Assembly: GCA_032718475.1 (NCBI GenBank)
Contig: JAUCBJ010008025.1
Coordinates: forward strand, 1 to 34,344
Length of the DNA: 34,344 nt
Direction: 5' to 3'
Source: Nemertoderma westbladi
Taxonomy: Eukaryota; Xenacoelomorpha; Nemertodermatida; Nemertodermatidae
The notes below the pieces were generated by a model. The model worked only from the letters and a program-made list of their open reading frames with translations, made no database searches and was not told the origin of the DNA. Each line of letters begins with the position of its first letter. Positions within the stretch are counted from its first letter, which is position 1. The position numbers and the translations under genes were made by a program. Shown here in pieces: positions 1 through 8,858 of the stretch.

Positions 1-709
1 GACCTGACAATGAACAACAACGAACAACAATGAGCAACAAAGAGCAACAATGAGCAACAACGAACAACAATGAGTAATAACGAGCAACAATGAGCAACAA
101 CGAGCAACAATGAGCAACAACAATGAGCAACAACGAGCAACAACGAGCACTAATAAAGTACAACAGCGAGCAACAATGAGCAACAACGAACAACAATGAG
201 CAACAACGAGCAACAATGAGCAACAACGAACAACAATGAGTAATAACGAGCAACAATGAGCAACAACGAGCAGCAACGAGCAACAACGAGCAACAATGAG
301 CAACAACGAGCAATAATAAAGTACAACAACGAGCAACAATGAGCAACAACGAACAACAATGAGCAACAATGAGCAACAACGAGCAACAACGAGCAACAAT
401 GAGGAACAACGAGCAACAATGAACAACAACAATGAGCAACAACGAGCAACAATGAGCAACAACGAGAAACAACGAGCAACAATGAGCAACAATGAGCAAC
501 AACGAGCAACAATGAGCAACAACGAGCAACAACGAACAACAATGAGCAACAACGAGCAACAATGAGCAACAACGAGCAACAATGAGCAACAACGAGCAAC
601 AATGAGCAACAAGGAGCAACAATGAGCAACAACGAGCAACAATGAGCAACAACGAGCAACAATGAACAACGAGCAATAATAAAGCACAACAACGAGCAAC
701 AATCTGACA
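1..709. repeat. 10-bp minisatellite (GAGCAACAAY)n
   Basis: About 70 tandem units of the decamer GAGCAACAAC or GAGCAACAAT fill this stretch, starting at or before the window edge. Variant units such as GAGTAATAAC (72 and 238) and an insert TAATAAAG (151, 311 and 677) recur. The first two pairs are about 160-166 bp apart, so there is a longer duplication on top of the decamer. The long open frame on the minus strand (150-710) only reflects the repeat and should not be read as a gene. Confidence 0.95.
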
Positions 710-1294
710 ATGATACTTATGCAGTATAATTTACCCCAGTAACCCCGAATATATATGTAGGATATAAATAAATTCCCAACAAAGAACTTAATAAAAAATT
801 GCTTCCAAACCCCCAATGTCATCAAGATGGTGCACAATACTGCTATACCGGGACGGGACCGGGACAGGTATACCGGGTGTACCAGTACCGGTGTAACAGC
901 GGATTTAGTCCCCCCTGACCAAATCTGCGAGCGGATTGGGTCCTCGTTCGTAACCTACTCCTCCCCAATTTCGTAGTACGATTTATTGTAATGAGGTTAT
1001 ATTGTTTTAGCCTTTTTATTAATACTCGGTTGGGTTATGTTAGGTGTAACAGTAGAACTGACTACCCCCCCCCCCCCCCCCCCCCCGAAAATACTTTCTG
1101 TAAATTATTTACCGTAATTAATTTAATTATTAATTAAACGAAATGATACCAACTGACCAATGATACCTGACAATAACTCGAACTACAGCATGACTATTAC
1201 TGTAATACTGTAGGGATAGCAAAATATCTTCCCCCTCATCATGTTCGTCGATGCGCCGTTCTGGCTTACGCTCCAGTGGCTATAATAATAAAAT
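710..1294. other. No gene seen; AT-rich sequence with a C22 run
   Basis: No conserved reading frame is visible. The stretch holds a cluster of TACCGG/ACCGGG motifs at about 845-895 and an uninterrupted run of 22 C at 1065-1086. AT-rich sequence follows up to the coding relic. Confidence 0.7.
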
Positions 1295-2106
1295 TCACAA
1301 GTTAAAATTATATAATTCGCATTCGAATTCGTTACCAGCTGCTTCACTGCTAGGGTGCAGTCCTGCTAGACGTCTTCTTAGCTCCCGATCTCTGATGAAT
1401 TGTTGGTAGTCCGATAAATAAATGTTGATAGCGTCTTTCTTAGGCTGCCCTTCGAGCTCTACTTCCCCTTCTCCATAAGAAAGAACCGTGTCAGTGGATT
1501 CCCCATACACGAGTTGATCAGCCAACTGATTTTTCCACGTGGCAATTCCCTGAACTTTATCGTTGATTTGTTGAAACCATACCTGGACCGCTACCTGCAG
1601 GGAGGTATCTTGTCTTCTTTTGGAGGCTTCTTCGAATGCTGACAAAATTAGTCTAATCCTTAAGATTCACTCCCGCACTTGGAGCAAGAGTAATCCTTGC
1701 ACTGGAGGTTCCAACTGTCCTCGGAATAGTTGAGTTTCTAGTCGTCCCAGGGAGTTAAAGAATCCTTGCATGTAACCGGAGGCCGACCTCTTCCACAACG
1801 CAGGGTCTCGGGTCTCCTGATTTACTCCTAGCTGATGTAAGTCCTCCCATGGAACTTCAGAGAAGTTAAAGGGAATTCCGGGTCCGGTAAAGTTCCATTG
1901 CGATTCAACTAAGGATTCCATTTCTTCCCGCGAATATCCAGCGTAACTCTTTAGTCAGTCTTCTATTCTTTACCCAATCCGCTAAATGCTCTTCCAAAGC
2001 TGGAAGAATTTGGGTGAGCATACCTCCAGGGAGAAAGAAGAGGGGGTTGGCGTCAGCTACCTCTGCTATTCTCTGATCATCCGCTGTAGGTGTGAGTTCC
2101 TCGGTA
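1295..2106 (-). pseudogene. Broken coding relic of unknown family
   Basis: Read on the minus strand, a protein-like sequence runs from about 2106 to 1295 with few interruptions. The first part (about 2106-1930) contains 'ADANPLFFLPGGML'. A one-base frame change near 1921 leads into a frame starting MESLVESQWNF (ATG at 1921). A TGA at 1667-1669 then interrupts the frame, which continues to a stop at 1295. The total is roughly 270 codons. The sequence looks soluble, helical and mixed-charge, with no signal peptide, membrane segment or cysteine motif. The segment VWFQQINDKVQGIATWK (about 1535-1590) is repeated as a paralogous copy just upstream at 2110-2226, which argues for a formerly real protein. 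I do not recognise the family. It could be a structural protein of a mobile element or an endogenous virus, or a host gene relic; none of these is shown by the sequence. Confidence 0.5.
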
Positions 2107-2109
2107 CTA

Positions 2110-2226
2110 GAGCGGTTATAAGAAAGAACAGTGCAATGGATTCTCTATAAACGAGTTGATTGACAAACTGAGCCTTCCACGTGGTAATTCCCTGAACCTT
2201 ATCGTTCACTCGTTGAAACCATACCT
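2110..2226 (-). pseudogene. Second, truncated copy of the unknown relic
   Basis: About 110 bp at 2115-2226 align with 1477-1590 in the same orientation. On the minus strand both encode a VWFQ-NDKVQGI-TWK-Q-QLVY-ES series, and the differences fit protein-level divergence more than random decay. The upstream side of this copy is cut at 2226/2227, where LINE sequence begins. The product is unknown. Confidence 0.55.
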
Positions 2227-2719
2227 TAAGGTCCGATTATTTAGAGCAGCAGTAGTTCCAGTACTCCTCTACGGGAGTCCATGCTGGGCTCTAACTGCTG
2301 AGGACACCAAATCTCTGGATGGCACATTCACAAGAATGCTACGCCGGGTTCATTGTGTCAAGTACAATGCACACATCTCCAACCAGACACTATATAACAT
2401 TGGAGGTGTCTCATTGGTTCCCCCAAGCTTGACACTAGAACAAAATCGCCTCCGCTTTGCAGGACATTGCTTTCGCCGTGAGGACCAGCCAGTGCATAAT
2501 CTTGTACTTTGGCAGCCTCATGGAGTGAATAAGCATGGTGGACACCCCATGACTTTCTTGAGACGCATCTTAAAGGATACTGGCCTTAAAGATGCGGATG
2601 ATCTAGCAAATGTCATGGGTGATAGGGAGTTGTGGCGGTGCAATTTTGTTGACAAGCAGGCACAGCATTCTTAAAAATGCAGCTGCAATGCAGCATGCCG
2701 ATCCTAGTAGTAGTAGTAG
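2227..2719 (+). mobile_element. LINE family A (RTE-like), 5'-truncated 3' end
   Basis: The plus strand encodes the C-terminal part of a LINE polymerase: RLFRAAVVPVLLYGSPCWAL at the start, then NRLRFAGHCFRRED, ending in a DRELWR-NFVDK-AQHS stretch and a stop near 2674. The YG-W followed by RLRF-GH-R is typical of the region after the reverse transcriptase in RTE-type and related APE LINEs. The short 3' UTR (GCAATGCAGCATGCCGATCC) ends in (TAG)5 at 2705-2719. The same 3' end recurs at 4184, 7141, 7880 and 23020, which defines the family. The reverse transcriptase core and endonuclease are missing. The exact clade is uncertain. Confidence 0.88.
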
Positions 2720-4183
2720 GCAAACCAAAAGCGCCGATTAGAACTGGCGCAGTTGGGATTATCTGAGAGTGAGGCTGGTTTGGGTAGTGTTTACGAGGAG
2801 CCAGAAGTAATGGAAACGTTTGTTAATACCCCACTTACAGGCACCGGGCGACAGACCCAGGACTGGTGTAACTGTAATAATAATACGTTAGAAGGAATTA
2901 ATATTAATAGTACCGTAGTAGACAACCCTAATTAAACCTTTGTTGCAGGAAATAATGTTTTACCCGGTAATAATAATTTTGACCTAAATGTGCAAAATAA
3001 TCCAAATAATAATATTAATTCAAACGTACAAAATAATCCAAATAATAATATTAATTCAAACGTACAAAATATTCCAAATAATAATTCCAATTTGAATGTA
3101 CAAAGTAATCCAAATAATAACCCTAATTCCGAACAAAATAATTTAAATAATTTAAATAACTTAGATAACAATAATATTGATAACGGTGCTATTAATACGA
3201 TTGCAGGGGACACAGGTCGTCCGGCCAGAGAGAGCCTGCAAGGCCACATAGTTACGCAGGGAGTAGCGGGGGTGAGTCACCCCAACGGGAGCCTGCAAGG
3301 CCACGTAGTTAGGCAGGGAGTAGTGGGGGTGAGTCAACCCGACGGGAGCCTGCAAGGCCACGCAGTCGCACAGGGAGAGGCGGGGGTGAGCAGACCCAGC
3401 CATAGTAGAGACAATGCGTCGACTAGAGAGGGGCGTAGAAGCGAAGTAGGAGGTAGTGAAGTAAGAAGTGGCGAATGGGGGGGGGGGGGGGCTACTGGCG
3501 CCCCACCACAAGAGATTAGTGGCGAGAGTGGGGGGGGGGGGGGGGGCAGATAATGCCCCACAAGGGTCGGCGGATAATGCGCGAGGCGAATTAGGTGAAC
3601 CGTGTCGTGAGCGGGCGAGCGACAAGACGTCGAGCCCAGTCGGAGGATGGAAGAAGAACAGTCGAATCCGAACCGCGAGGTCGAAGAGAGATCTCATGAG
3701 CGGGATCGCTACACTGAAGAGAGAAGAAGTGAAGATAATAGAAGAAGCGTTGCTACGAGCAACCAGAGAGCGAGGACGGACAGCGAACCGTCGGTAGTAG
3801 AGATGTAGTTAGAGAGTCAGTGGGGTCGAACTCCGGGAGATTGCCATCGCCCCAGAGAGACTCAGCCTGGTGAGATATACCATACACCGGGAGAAGGGTA
3901 CAGGATGTACCGGTACGAGGACGAGGACAGGAGAGGGGATCGAAGAGAAACTTCCCGACGGGATATAGCTGCCGATCGAGAGTACGGAGGTCGCGGGGAG
4001 GACTTCTTGGAATATTCGACAAGATTAAACTTCGGTCCGGAAGGACACAGGCAGACTGCAGGACATACTGTAGGCCTTACTGCACATACTATAGGCCATG
4101 CTGGAAGAGATAGTGTAGGCGATAGGGTAGCGCGAACATCGGGATTAGATAAGGAAGTTGCGGCATACATACCGGTAGATAGG
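2720..4183 (+). mobile_element. BEL/Pao gag fragment (copy 1)
   Basis: This segment is closely similar to 10882-12195 of the full BEL/Pao element. It shares the 'LGLSESEAGLGSVYEEPEVM' stretch, an Asn-rich repeat block (about 2985-3180), SLQGH repeats, and the Arg/Glu-rich region up to the 'GCATACATACCGGTAGATAG' junction. It has no LTR, capsid-like part or pol. Compared with the full element it has longer Asn-rich units (36 against 33 bp), three 57-bp repeats instead of one and a bit, and two extra poly-G runs (3477-3491 and 3530-3546). Two Arg codons that are TGA stops in the full element are intact here. It is bounded on both sides by the (TAG)n end of family A LINEs in opposite orientation, so it is a rearranged remnant and not an insertion with its own ends. 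Confidence 0.88.
3231..3403 (+). repeat. Three tandem 57-bp units in BEL gag
   Basis: Three units begin with GAGCCTGCAAGGCCAC. Each encodes 19 residues of the type SLQGHVV-QGV-GVSQP-G and keeps the reading frame. The full BEL element has one complete and one partial unit at 11513-11585. Confidence 0.9.
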
Positions 4184-4225
4184 CTACTACTACTAGGATC
4201 GGCATGCTGCATTGCAGCTGCATTT

Positions 4226-4438
4226 TTAAGAATGCTGTGCCGGCTTGTCAACAAAATTGCACTGCCACAACTTCCTATCACCCATGACATATGCTAGATC
4301 ATCCGCATCTTTAAGGCCAATGTCCTTTAAGATGCATCTCAAGAAAGTCATGGGCTGTCCACCATGCTTATTCACTCCATGAGGCTGCCAAAGTACAAGA
4401 TTATGCACTGGCTGGTCCTCACGGCGAGTCATCAGCAA
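4226..4438 (-). pseudogene. LINE family A polymerase, C-terminal remnant
   Basis: A 70-residue frame corresponds to the 3' end of the family A polymerase, from RREDQPVHNLVLWQPHG to QAQHS-like residues and a stop. It matches the plus-strand copy at 2484-2674 with only a few base differences, so the two copies form inverted arms. It is separated from the upstream reverse transcriptase by a deletion and a frame change, so the first four residues are not native. Confidence 0.8.
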
Positions 4439-4441
4439 AGT

Positions 4442-5272
4442 CTAGATCAGTTGGTACTTGGCAGGATTTCCTCGACTTCTGGAGCCAGTAGGTGGAGTTA
4501 TCATCACCCCATCATCATTATGATGATCTAAGGACATGCGTAGAACATAGTCAACCACAATAATGAACAAGAATGATGGTGCAAGTGTGTCTCCTTGGAG
4601 GACGCCCCATAACACTTCAAATGGTTCTGTGTCACCGTCAACAGTAGACACAAATGTTGTCGAACCATCGTATACTGATCTGATTGCTGCAATAATTTCA
4701 TCAGGAATCCCATATAATGAAAGTATTCTGAACATACGTGAGCGAGAGACTGAATCAAAGGCCTTGAAGAAGTCAACAAAGATAACAGCCAGATGCCTGT
4801 CTTTCTTTTTTGATAATTCTTCAATTATCCTTCTAAGTGCCAAAATGGGCTCCATGGTCCCACGACCTTTACGGAAACCATTCTGATTTCCACGGAGCAG
4901 TCTCTCAATGGGATCCCTGATGCGATTTAATAGAATCCTAATGTATAGCTTTGCAGCAATCGAGATCAATGAGATTCCCCGAAAAGAACCATAGAGTGTT
5001 AGGTTGCCCTTCTTGGGAACTGGCACCAACTTATTTGTTTTCATTTCTTGTGGGACTCTTGTTGTTCGATACATGTCTACTATGATGGGATAGATGAGCT
5101 TTAAACACTCAGGTATTTTAAAGACCTCAGGGGGAACACCATCTACTCCACTGGCACGATTGGTCTTAATGCTCTTTGCAGCAGCCTTCACTTCTGCAAA
5201 GGAGATATCGCCAATGGGAATATCTGGGAGTACAGACTCAGACACTTTTACTTCTATAAAGTTATCAGGCAA
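4442..5272 (-). pseudogene. LINE family A reverse transcriptase domain
   Basis: This 276-codon frame carries most of an RTE-like reverse transcriptase. In order it shows the 'ASGVDGVPPEVFK' entry motif, PVPKKG, FRGISLIS, the RNQNGFRKGRGT-like fingers motif, the first catalytic Asp in FVDFFKAFDSV, and GVLQGDTLAP. The last 20 or so residues leave the native frame; FADD, which holds the catalytic Asp pair, lies just beyond in another frame. The enzyme would copy LINE RNA at a nicked target. The ATG at its start is internal to the original polyprotein, and the upstream frame 5414-6499 is its other half. Confidence 0.88.
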
Positions 5273-5413
5273 TACCCTGTCATTATTGAGGAGCTTTTCA
5301 AAGTGGGCTTTCCAACCATTGAGGCGATCGGCTGGTGATTCAGCCTTAACCTTGGTGGTTGGTTGGCTTTTCCGCCCAGTAAGCAGATTGGTTGATTTCC
5401 ATGCCTGGGATGA

Positions 5414-6499
5414 TTACCTGCTGTCATCAGCATCATTGATGGCATCAACCTGTTGGTTTATTAGCTCCTGTAGATTAGCAGAGTACTGCCTGTTCAGGGA
5501 CCTAGATGCAGCCTCAACTGCATTCTTGGCCGCTGTAGTCTGTTTGAGTCGGGACTCTTTCTGCGCCTTATGAAGGTCATTTCGGCACTTCTGAATTTTG
5601 TTGTCAGTCCAGGGGGCCCTTTTCCTGTTTCGAGGGTATACAGGAACTGTTTCTGCAGCTGCTAACTTAACTGCTTCTGTAAAGGCAGTATAGCCCTCAC
5701 AGTGATCTGCCGCCTCAGAGGCAAGAGCCTCATACCTGTTGCTCAGCTGTAGTGTGAAGCTGGATCTCACACTTGGCTGTTGCAACAGAGAGGACCAGTC
5801 ATGCCGCGGCAAGGAAGATTTCGTTGTTCTGCTAGCACGCAGACTAAGTCTTACCTTGGCCACAATAGGGCGGTGATCACTGGAGAAGGGTCGAAGTGTA
5901 AATGCATTACAGTCTTGTATAGAGCTCCTGTATTTCCTACGAAACATAATATGGTCTATCTGGGACTTGTGACCACTGGGTCCACTATGAGTCCATAGCT
6001 TTCCAGTTCGCTTCTTGAACTGGGTTCCAGCCGAAAACAATCCATTTCCAGAGATAAAATCCTGAAGATGGACAGAATTTCGGTTAACACTATTGCTATA
6101 GACCCAGGGCGATGTAGGTGATTGATGCAGACTTGCATTAAAGTCTCCCAGGAATGTTAAGAATGCATGCTGATCCACTCCATCAGTAGCTGCTTGTAGA
6201 TTGTGGTAGAAATTTTCCACCTCCTCTACAGGGGCAACACTAGTTGGAGAGTAGCACACAATCAGAACCACCTTAGGAAACTTCTTAGCCACTTCAAAAC
6301 ATATTCCACTAACTACTACAGTACTACTACTAACTACCGGTATTATTAAAATATTAAATATAATAATATCCACACACATAATTTTTTCCCCAGTAATTTT
6401 CAAGACCAATCGGTTCTGGAATGTCTTCGACACTGAGAGCATCCTCTTTAGATATCTTCCCTTTAGTTTGTCAATAATAATAAACTGTTGTGCTTTCAA
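5414..6499 (-). pseudogene. LINE family A APE endonuclease and linker
   Basis: This 361-codon frame encodes the C-terminal two thirds of an APE-type endonuclease, which nicks target DNA for target-primed reverse transcription. KVVLIVCYSPT, FLGDFNAS, GHKSQIDHIMF and SSDHRPIVAKV are visible. After about residue 215 comes the basic linker typical of RTE-type elements, with RNRKRAPWTDNKIQKCRNDL. The N-terminal catalytic motifs are missing. Residues about 36-70 (VDIIIFNILIIP and following) are hydrophobic and do not fit the family, suggesting an insertion of about 100 bp. A frame change separates it from the reverse transcriptase frame. Confidence 0.85.
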
Positions 6500-6559
6500 A
6501 GATTCCCATATTCCCGCAATATTTTTATTATAACTAGCAATAGGGCGAATATTCTAGCT

Positions 6560-7012
6560 GGATCTGCTATATTTTTAGAGAGCAGGGCGATGTCATCCGC
6601 AAAGTCGATGTCTGTGACTGCAGTTAGGCCTACCGGATATCTGCTACTTCTGCGTTCTTGCAGTGTGAATCCCAGATCTTCACCCTTTGTGGCCGTCCTC
6701 ATTGCGTAATCCAGCACAATTACAAATAGTAATGTCGCCAATGTGACACCTTGCAGTACGTCAGCCAGGATTGAGAATAATTTAGTTTCACATCTGGTGA
6801 GAGTACCTGTGCTTCTGTGTCACAATATAACAATCCAATGCCAGCAACAATTACTTCTGGTATTCCATAAGCTCTTAGGATTTCAAGCATTTTACATCTA
6901 TGGATGGAGTCGAATGCTTTTTTGAAGTCCATAAAAGACAGGACAGCGGAGAGATTCTTTGACTTAATTCCTTCAATCAGTCTCCGTAGCGCATTGTTCG
7001 TTTTGGCCTTAT
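6560..7012 (-). mobile_element. LINE family B (RTE-like) fragment
   Basis: The minus strand encodes a central reverse transcriptase piece nearly identical to the family B copy at 18820-19230. It contains LRRLIEGIKSKNL, FMDFKKAFDSIHR, AYGIPEVIVAGIGLLYCDTE, then after a one-base frame change LLFVIVLDYAMRTATKGEDL and DFADDIALLS. Relative to that copy, the bases for the NGFRPSRST fingers motif are deleted near 7005. Similarity stops near 6560, about 70 bp before the family A element, so the two LINEs abut through a short unassigned stretch. Confidence 0.87.
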
Positions 7013-7125
7013 GTTGCAACACTGAAACCTTTGTAGACCAAATATTAGCTAATCACCCCAATTATAACAGTTCACTGATGGCTCACAGTACTCGCCCCAC
7101 ACAGTCAGACTCTGTGCTCCTATTC

Positions 7126-7173
7126 AGCACGGCTCCTCCGGCAGCATGCCGATCCTAGTAGTAGTAGTAGTGA
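7126..7173 (+). mobile_element. 48-bp LINE family A tail insertion with 11-bp target duplication
   Basis: GCAGCATGCCGATCC followed by (TAG)n at 7141-7171 is the last 30 or so bases of the family A LINE. Together with about 15 unassigned bases it is flanked by a perfect direct repeat TGCTCCTATTC (7115-7125 and 7174-7184). This fits an extremely 5'-truncated target-primed insertion. Confidence 0.75.
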
Positions 7174-7184
7174 TGCTCCTATTC

Positions 7185-7879
7185 TCTCCTTTATTGGCTC
7201 TACCCTATTCTTAATATAAAGTCAATTTATTCCTTCACTCTATAAACAATAATAGAACGCTGTTATCCTCAACTAATCCACGGAGTGATTCCCCTGACTC
7301 ATTAGTTATTGATGACCCACTAATGAACTAAACGGCCTGTAATCATACCTGTAGAGTATATTATTATATCCGACAATACGAAATGGATTAACTAGAACCA
7401 ATTGGCTTTCTGAGATGTCTCCCGAGGTACCTTACCATATGTAAGAAAATGCAACTAAATTATATTTAATTTAATTGGTTTAACGGCCTCCTATAATAAA
7501 TTCATATTCATTTCCAAGAGGGGGGATTTAATCTCTGCGAATTCAAATCTTATCTCAAGGTCCCAATCTCATCTCAAAACTCCCATGGAACAGGGGTACG
7601 TTATTCTATCCAAAACGAAAAACGAAAGTCAATAAAACAAGTTACATTTATATTCTTGGGAGTAATGAGCTTTTATTTGAGTTGATTTTCCTCTGGAGAG
7701 AACGCCCTTAATGGGAACAAACATACCGGTAGACCTTTTTACAATTTGCTATACTAATGGGAATCGTTGTTTTATTGATGACGCGAAATTATTGCTTTGT
7801 GAATATTTTTCTCCCTATGTCATATGATGGAAGTAATTTTTACAAACATGGGAGTCAATCAATAGCAAGGAATAGCACT
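7185..7879. other. No gene seen
   Basis: This is AT-rich sequence with stops in all frames. I see no conserved coding motif, tandem repeat or recognisable transposon end. Confidence 0.6.
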
Positions 7880-7992
7880 GCTACTACTATCGACATGCTA
7901 CATTGCAGCTGCATTATATATATTAAGAATGCTGTGCCGGCTTGTCCACAATATTGCGCCTACACTACTCCCTATCATCCATGACATTTGTT

Positions 7993-8060
7993 GGTGTAAT
8001 ATTATGGTTTTGTTCCGAAATTGAAAAAATGAGAAAGCGCGTCAGCGGGGTTTAACAATT
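7993..8060. mobile_element. 68-bp insertion flanked by a 13-bp direct repeat
   Basis: CATGACATTTGTT occurs at 7980-7992 and 8061-8073, and family A copies elsewhere have it once. The 68 bp in between are absent from the other family A copies. No RNA-gene boxes or coding motif are visible, so its origin is unknown. A tandem duplication with filler sequence is the alternative. Confidence 0.5.
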
Positions 8061-8195
8061 CATGACATTTGTTAGATCATCCACATGTACATGTACAAGG
8101 CCAGTGTCCTTTAAGAAGTCATGGGCTGTCCACCATGCTTAGGTTCACTGCCATAATTTTGGTCTTCAGCAAAGTCTAGGTCAGTAAGTAAGGTA

Positions 8196-8280
8196 AAGAA
8201 AAAAAAAAATGTAAGGGCCCCCATGCGGGGGTTGAACCCACGACCTCCGTGAGATGTGAATTTAATGCTACCACTACACC
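8196..8280 (-). mobile_element. tRNA-like retroposon (SINE or tRNA retropseudogene)
   Basis: On the minus strand it reads GGTGTAGTGGTAGCATT, an A-box-like sequence, then GTGGGTTCAACCCCCGC, which contains a B box (GGTTCAACCCC) and folds as a 5-bp T arm with a 7-base loop. A T-rich run follows at 8211-8198. A perfect 10-bp direct repeat AAGTAAGGTA (8186-8195 and 8281-8290) flanks it. The first seven bases expected of a tRNA acceptor stem fall in the target duplication and do not pair, so it is not a functional tRNA. The T run at its 3' end looks more like a Pol III stop than the poly(A) of most SINEs. It lies inside the family A LINE. Confidence 0.65.
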
Positions 8281-8858
8281 AAGTAAGGTACTCTGCTGGG
8301 TTTCCTTATTTTTTATTTTTTTATTTTCTGATTTACGTATTGCGCCAGTAGGGGGTGTTGTAATCTCCCAATCTTTATTAAAATGATCTAAGACATGCAT
8401 AGAACATAATCAACCACATTACAAATAAGAATGGTGCAAGTGTGTCATCCTGAAGGACTCCCCATAAGACTTCAAATGGTTCTGTGTCACAATCAACAGT
8501 AGACACGAACGTGGTGGAACCATCGTACAGTGAACTGATTGCTGCAATAATTTCATCAGGAATCCCATATAATGAAAGTATGCTGAACATACGTGAGCAA
8601 GAGACTGAATCAAAGGTCTTGAAGAAGTCAATAAAGATAACAGCGAGATGCATGTCTTTCTTTTTTGATATCTCTTCAATTATCATGTGCCAAAATGGGC
8701 TCCATGAGCCCATGAACTTTGCTGAACCCATTCTGATTTCCACGGAGCAGTCTCTCAATGGGATCCCTGATGCGATTTAATAGAATTATATTGTATAGCT
8801 TTGCAGCAAACGAGATCAATGGGTTTCCCCGAAAAGATCCATAGAGTCCTTTTTTGGG

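Larger units (their letters stand above)
4184..6490 (-). mobile_element. LINE family A (RTE-like) copy, 5'-truncated, inactive
   Basis: On the minus strand this copy starts inside an APE endonuclease (about 6490-5800). Visible motifs are CYSPT, LGDFNAS, QIDHIMF and the catalytic-type SSDHRPI. A linker follows, then a reverse transcriptase (about 5230-4530) with ASGVDGVPPE, PVPKKG, FRGISLIS, NGFRKGRGT, FVDFFKAFDSV and GVLQGDTLAPS. At about 4430-4445 the FADD catalytic segment is in another frame, and the roughly 400 bp between it and the C-terminal RREDQPVHN part are missing relative to family B. The element ends with the family A 3' UTR and (CTA)n read on the plus strand. The N-terminal endonuclease residues are absent, and at least three frame changes make it inactive. 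A stretch at about 6298-6395 interrupts the normal endonuclease alignment. Confidence 0.9.
7880..8853 (-). mobile_element. LINE family A copy, interrupted by a retroposon and by BEL/Pao
   Basis: The plus strand begins with CTACTACTA and the family A 3' UTR in reverse, followed by a deletion-rich C-terminal region. Reverse transcriptase pieces lie at about 8378-8830: AVIFIDFF with FDSV, LYGIPDEIIAAI, GVLQ, and the fingers motif NQNGF. Frame changes and stops are frequent. Three insertions sit in it: a 68-bp piece at 7993-8060, a tRNA-like retroposon at 8196-8280, and the BEL/Pao element at 8859. The LINE resumes beyond the 3' LTR at 21338, where TTGGG..ATGG..C..C..ATTTCTTG aligns with 5022-5060 of the other minus-strand copy. 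Confidence 0.88.

Noticed and set aside
1-709. CRISPR array
   Set aside because: The repeats are contiguous 10-bp units without spacers, in a eukaryotic context without cas genes. The same applies to 23601-24605 and 33188-33572.
150-710. Long minus-strand frame rich in Cys/Ser/Leu
   Set aside because: It is a reading of the 10-bp minisatellite. No start context, domain or non-repeat sequence supports a protein.
2932-3697. Minus-strand frames opposite the BEL gag fragment
   Set aside because: They are antisense shadows of Asn-rich and G-rich sequence (Phe/Leu and Pro runs).
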